Assembly: GCA_036346255.1 (NCBI GenBank)
Contig: CM070620.1
Span: 17,348,671 to 17,412,670 of the forward strand
DNA length: 64,000 nt
Reading direction: 5' to 3'
DNA from: Ampelocalamus luodianensis
Lineage: Eukaryota; Streptophyta; Magnoliopsida; Poales; Poaceae
Part shown: in pieces, positions 59,871-64,000 of the stretch
Position numbering within the stretch: the first letter of the stretch is position 1
Layout: every line of letters begins with the position of its first letter
Notes under the pieces: model-generated
Seen by the model: the letters and a program-made list of their open reading frames with translations, nothing else
What the model was told of the DNA's origin: nothing
Database searches by the model: none
Position numbers and translations under genes: made by a program

Positions 59871-59934
59871 TGTGCCGACGTGGTGTGCGGCGTGAGCTGT
59901 AATGTGCCGACGTGGTGTGTGGCGTGAGCTGTAA
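59871..59934. repeat. 32-bp tandem duplication in the CBS gene promoter
   Basis: TGTGCCGACGTGGTGTG.GGCGTGAGCTGTAA occurs twice in a row (59871-59902 and 59903-59934) with one mismatch. Each copy carries a CCGACGTGG core, which combines a DRE-like CCGAC and an ACGTGG (ABRE-like) motif. Confidence 0.9.
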
Positions 59935-60224
59935 TTTTGCAACGATAGTTGGCATGTAGCAGCACACATGCTAACTGTATCTCTCTATTACGTAGGGAGC
60001 ATCAAAATCAATGTTACTTCTATAACGTCAAACTGTTAGATACGATGGTTAGGGTTTGTTTGGCACGACAGTGAATTTTATGAAAAACGGCTTTTAGCTG
60101 GGTTGTAGGACTGAATGGTTAGGCTAAAGAGATTTAGTGTTTAGCTATCTGGCTTTAGGTAGGCTGGCTGTAGCTTCCGAGATGGAAAATATCTTAAATG
60201 CCTCTGAAAACAGTAACGGCTTGT

Positions 60225-60760
60225 TTGATGCCGATAGTTAACGACGCTAAACGCAATTAACGACAATTAATGCAATTGACCTCAACTACCGCAATTAACG
60301 ACGATTAACATAATTGACTGCAATGAACGACGACTACCGCAGTTGATCGCATGTAACGACTATTAACGACAACATACCCCAATTAACGCAATATACCGCC
60401 ATTAATGACAATCAGAGCAAATAACGTAATTAAAGATAATTATTATATAAATAATTATTACAACAAAAATTATTATAAACAATTATGACAATAAATAATT
60501 ATTAAAAACAATTATTACTATAGGTAATTATTAAAGACAATCATTACAATGAATAATTATTACAATAAAACGACACTTAACGACAACTAACGACATATAC
60601 CGTAATTAACGATAATTAACACAATAGACCACCATTAATGACAATTAACAAAATTGATGATAATTAATGAAACTAACGATAATTATCATAATTGACCGCA
60701 ATTGACACAACTAACGACAATTAACGTAATTGACCGCAATTGTACTACCACGATTAACAT
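60225..60760. repeat. Degenerate short-period repeat, AATTAACGAC type
   Basis: AATTAACGACAATTAACGCAATTGACCGC and variants recur dozens of times at about 10-11 bp spacing, with an AT-richer middle (AATAATTATTA). The segment follows GTTTGTTTGGCACGAC (about 60054), which looks like a TIR-element start, but no right end was found. Confidence 0.8.
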
Positions 60761-60970
60761 TGGAACATCAAAGTGAATCTGATTTCTCAATTTCACATAG
60801 ATTTTTGTACAGCTCAAGGAGAAACGGAGAGTAAGCATATCCATTATCCAATATGAAATGCTATCGTTTGAGCATTGGTTAGAAATCTATTGGCCTAAAC
60901 TGGTGAACAACAACAATTTTGCTCTGCACTCCATTGAAAAGCAAATGGTATATCATATTACAATAAGTGT

Positions 60971-61042
60971 ATAAGTCATTCATAACATTCATATAGCAAG
61001 AACTTTATAAGTCATTCATAACATTCATATAGCAAGAACTTT
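60971..61042. repeat. Perfect 36-bp tandem duplication
   Basis: ATAAGTCATTCATAACATTC and the following 16 bases occur twice without mismatch (60971-61006 and 61007-61042). Confidence 0.93.
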
Positions 61043-61476
61043 CTTTCTCACTTCATTTAATGATCCAAATTTGCAAGTCTGAGCAACACAATGTGAATAT
61101 CCTTACCATGGATTAAGTCGTTAAAACCAACTTCAGTTCAATCAAGCTCAAAGGGAACAAATTTCAGATGATCAGCGATACAACTAGATATCACAGGAAA
61201 TATCACAAGATATTTGAAGGGTAACATTTTAGATAGATCAGGATTTCAGTCTCCGTCACATTCAGCTTTCATACTTGGACGTCCTCCGCTCCTTTGGCTG
61301 GTAGGTTGGGTATGTGCACGGAATTATCTTGTTGTATGTATTTATCACCTCAATGGACAGAAGGGGAAAAAAGAGTGAACAACTTAGTGATAAAGAAGCA
61401 ATATGCATATAGATGCGCAACTGCAGAAAATAGTGTTGCACTAACCGCCATCTAAGTTGTTCATCAATGTAAACAG

Positions 61477-61624
61477 AACAGAGCTCAGCTCAGTTGGCAA
61501 AAAGAGCACAGAAGAGTGCCAGTCTGCCCGCGCTCGAGCCTCGCTCGACGCGCTCGCTCGCTAGGGGGCTTAGGCCCTATTTCTCTCTTTGATGTAGTCC
61601 AGGCAAAGTCCTGGCCCCTAAAAA
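61477..61624 (+). mobile_element. tRNA-derived SINE, 11-bp target duplication
   Basis: Begins with AGCTCAGCTCAGTTGGC, an A-box-like start, with a CTCGAGCC B-box-like site about 60 bp on, and ends in a short A-run. A perfect 11-bp duplication AATGTAAACAG lies at 61466-61476 and 61625-61635. Size 148 bp fits grass SINEs. Confidence 0.82.
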
Positions 61625-61635
61625 AATGTAAACAG

Positions 61636-64000
61636 TTGCGTGAATTTATAATTACTAGAATCCCAGAACAAATTGAACAAGAACAATCATGTATATATAT
61701 ATGATATCCAATGTTCCAATATACGAGGTACTCCCCAAACAGAATTTAAGACTCCAGGAGTCCATGTGAATAGGGTGATAATAGAGGATTAGAGATAAAA
61801 AAAAAAAAAATCCATTACATGGTTTACAAGTTTAAGCATGTATATACCCAGAAATAACAAAAACTACAATTTATCACTAGATATGATTTGTAGCAATGAA
61901 TGGACAGTGATAAAATTCTCTTACCCTGAGCCATTACTAGATATGATGGTTAAGCCGCCATTAGTATTCTAGAGATGGACATTATCATGCTAGTAGCATC
62001 TGACTTTTCACTGCACCCTTGTAGATAAATTTGACATTGCAATGTGAAATTAGATAATGAAAAAGATGCATCATTGCAGCTACTGCCATCCATTAGTACA
62101 TAACGGTAATTGTTGCACCACAACATTCAGCCCTAATGCAACTTTCGATTTGTCGTGCTTTGTGTTGTTAATTGAGGGCTATTTGGTAATTTCTCAATTG
62201 AGAAAAGAAGAAAAAGAAAAAGAAAAGAAAAATAGGGTCCCCACCGGTCATTTGCATAGGGAAGGGATAAGGTCATTGACCTTATCTCCATCCAGGGAGA
62301 GGAGGGGATTGGGGGGCTGGACTTAGCCCTCTCGGCTGGCAATCTCGCGGGCAGTGCGGGCGAGAAGCGCACCAGCCGTTAGCAGCAACAACACGAGCTC
62401 CTTCTCCTCCTCCTCTTCATATGTTAGCTCGGCTTCTTGTTTTGTATCTCGAAAACACAGTAAGGTATTCCCATTTTTGGAGCTTCTTCTTCCTTTTTGA
62501 TTGAGTCTCGGTTTTGGGGCTTTGGAGCTCCTGCGTCACCTTGCTTGTCCTAGCGGCGACGATGGTGATTTTCTAACCGTGCTCTGTGCGCACCCGACTG
62601 GTTCCCCTCTTGGGTCCTTCTCTTCTGTGGGCCTTCTGATCAGGATATTGGTGCTTGCGCTTTTGGGGCTTGGTTTTGATTGTCTCTGGCTTAACTTCGG
62701 TGAGGAAGAAAGGCTTTGGCTTATCTAGTAATTGATGCTCCTTGGTGCTTTCAGCTGGAGCATTTTGGTGATTGGTCTTGTGCGGCATCTCTGTACCTCG
62801 ACTTCGTGATTTTGGTGTGTCCCAAAATTCAAAATTGTGGATTGACATTGTATCTCCGACGACCACGTCCTCACACCGTGGCACAGCGGGGCGATTGGTT
62901 TTACTGATTCAGCGCCCTTAGGTGTGCCTTGTCCGGATTTCTTCTTGGTGGCTTTGATTGCCATCGGCTTTGTGAGTATCACTATATTCCATTTTGCGCA
63001 TCACTTTGCATATATGTGTTGTACTTGTCAAAATCTGGAATTGATTTGATGCTAGTACTGGAAGATATTGCTAGTGATTCCGTGGGTTCGGTTTAATAGC
63101 TCGATGATGATTGTCAAAATCTGAAATTGAATTGATAATTGAAAACAGACTTGAGCTAAATTAGATTACTTACTGTTGTCAGTCTTATCTAGCAGCTTTT
63201 ATACTCTCTATAGTTCAGTTGTGACTGAAAGTAGTTTGATCATTTTATTCTATGATCTTGTTGATCCTCTATGAAATATTTGCACTGTTATATTCAGTTT
63301 GCCGAAAAGGCTTAGTGCTGAATCTGTGGACATCTGCATTGATATTCTGTTTACAAAAAAGATTGTGTGTTGAAATGGTGATTCCATTCTAACTGATAAT
63401 TAAATGATACTCTGTTGATTGAAAGTATAAATTGCTGTTTTGAGATAAAACTTGACATATTAGGAAAGCTTTAGTTTGAGCTTAAGGCCTGTTTTGTAGT
63501 TGTCATATTTAATTGGTGAAGAGATATTGACATGAGTGGTGTTCTGAAAGCAATAATCAATCTTCTAAATCTTAGCATTATGCTGATTTTAATTGTCCAC
63601 ATGTTCTTTGTTTTGAGCATATTATCTTGTTTAAATGGCTTAGAGAATTTACATGTGTATATGTTAATTTCGTTATTTAAATGCTGCTGGAATTATACTT
63701 TAATTACTGTTAATTATGCTAGAATTTATTCTAAATATTTGCTAAAACCGCTTTATTTTACAACACTTTGTACACACCAGGTAATGAAAAAGATGCATCA
63801 TTGCGGTAAAAGTTATCTGCACACTACAGTAATGGAATAAAAAGGGAAATTGGAGACCACTTCAAAGTAAAATCCATAAACCTTCATTCAGTGCCATATC
63901 CATACCCAATGTGTTTGGGAAATGGTAGAAGAATTTTTATCCATATGATAAACAATGGAAGGGTGCACATTTTAGCGGCGGGTTTCCCAGGCACTCCTTT
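61636..64000. other. Right end of the window, possible leader of an off-window gene
   Basis: No supported coding gene. At 62270-62460 the sequence becomes CT-rich and GC-rich like a plant leader (GAGCTCCTTCTCCTCCTCCTC), with weak forward frames after it (62501-62728). A 23-bp sequence at 62055-62077 is repeated exactly at 63782-63804. T-rich sequence in 63000-63780 looks intronic. Confidence 0.35.

Noticed and set aside
61477..61560. tRNA gene
   Set aside because: Only the A- and B-box-like parts are present, no cloverleaf could be drawn, and an 11-bp target duplication marks it as a SINE.

Overview
This is nuclear DNA of a flowering plant, very probably a grass. Coding exons are GC-rich with canonical GT-AG introns. 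The repeats are those typical of grass genomes: Tourist, Stowaway and hAT MITEs, Ty3/gypsy LTR elements starting TGTAACATCCC, a tRNA-type SINE and a PIF/Harbinger transposon. No bacterial operon, CRISPR, rRNA or convincing tRNA gene was seen. I could not assign the species.

Host genes, left to right: (1) the last exon of a chloroplast m-type thioredoxin (18-337, +); (2) a membrane-anchored RING E3 ligase of the RMA type (13690-14472, +), perhaps with a distant 5' UTR exon near 9.8 kb; (3) convergent with it, an 11-exon SDE5-like gene (20931-15018, -), an RNA-silencing factor with DUF1771 and SMR-like regions; (4) a two-exon sphingolipid delta-4 desaturase (37147-34320, -); (5) a beta-expansin locus (47141-40687, -) whose first and last two exons are present but whose DPBB catalytic exon is not; (6) a two-exon CBS-domain protein (59704-58400, -).

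The remaining sequence is mostly transposon-derived. From 0.3 to 9.5 kb lie gypsy LTR pieces and two hAT-type elements. A degenerate hAT transposase element occupies 24.15-27.08 kb. A Ty3/gypsy element with a perfect 5-bp target duplication occupies 28.58-31.83 kb and retains only integrase remnants. A 1.2 kb foldback (long inverted repeat) element occupies 38.1-39.3 kb. The expansin introns hold several MITEs, including an hAT element nested in a Tourist element. A gypsy 3' end lies at 48.4-49.6 kb. A two-gene PIF/Harbinger transposon lies at 50.8-55.7 kb with clean 3-bp target duplications. A Stowaway MITE, another long-TIR MITE and a SINE lie to its right.

The most interesting observations are: the complete-looking PIF/Harbinger element, whose transposase and Myb/SANT-like genes both have single-base frame breaks; the foldback element, whose 69-bp loop is a fragment of a gypsy integrase related to the copy 9 kb away; the expansin that has lost its catalytic exon; and the SDE5-like gene with an in-frame 21-residue duplication, an SMR region lacking its usual motifs, and a 222-bp tandem repeat in its last intron. 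All exon boundaries were read by eye from splice sites, reading phase and family resemblance. No alignment or transcript data were available.
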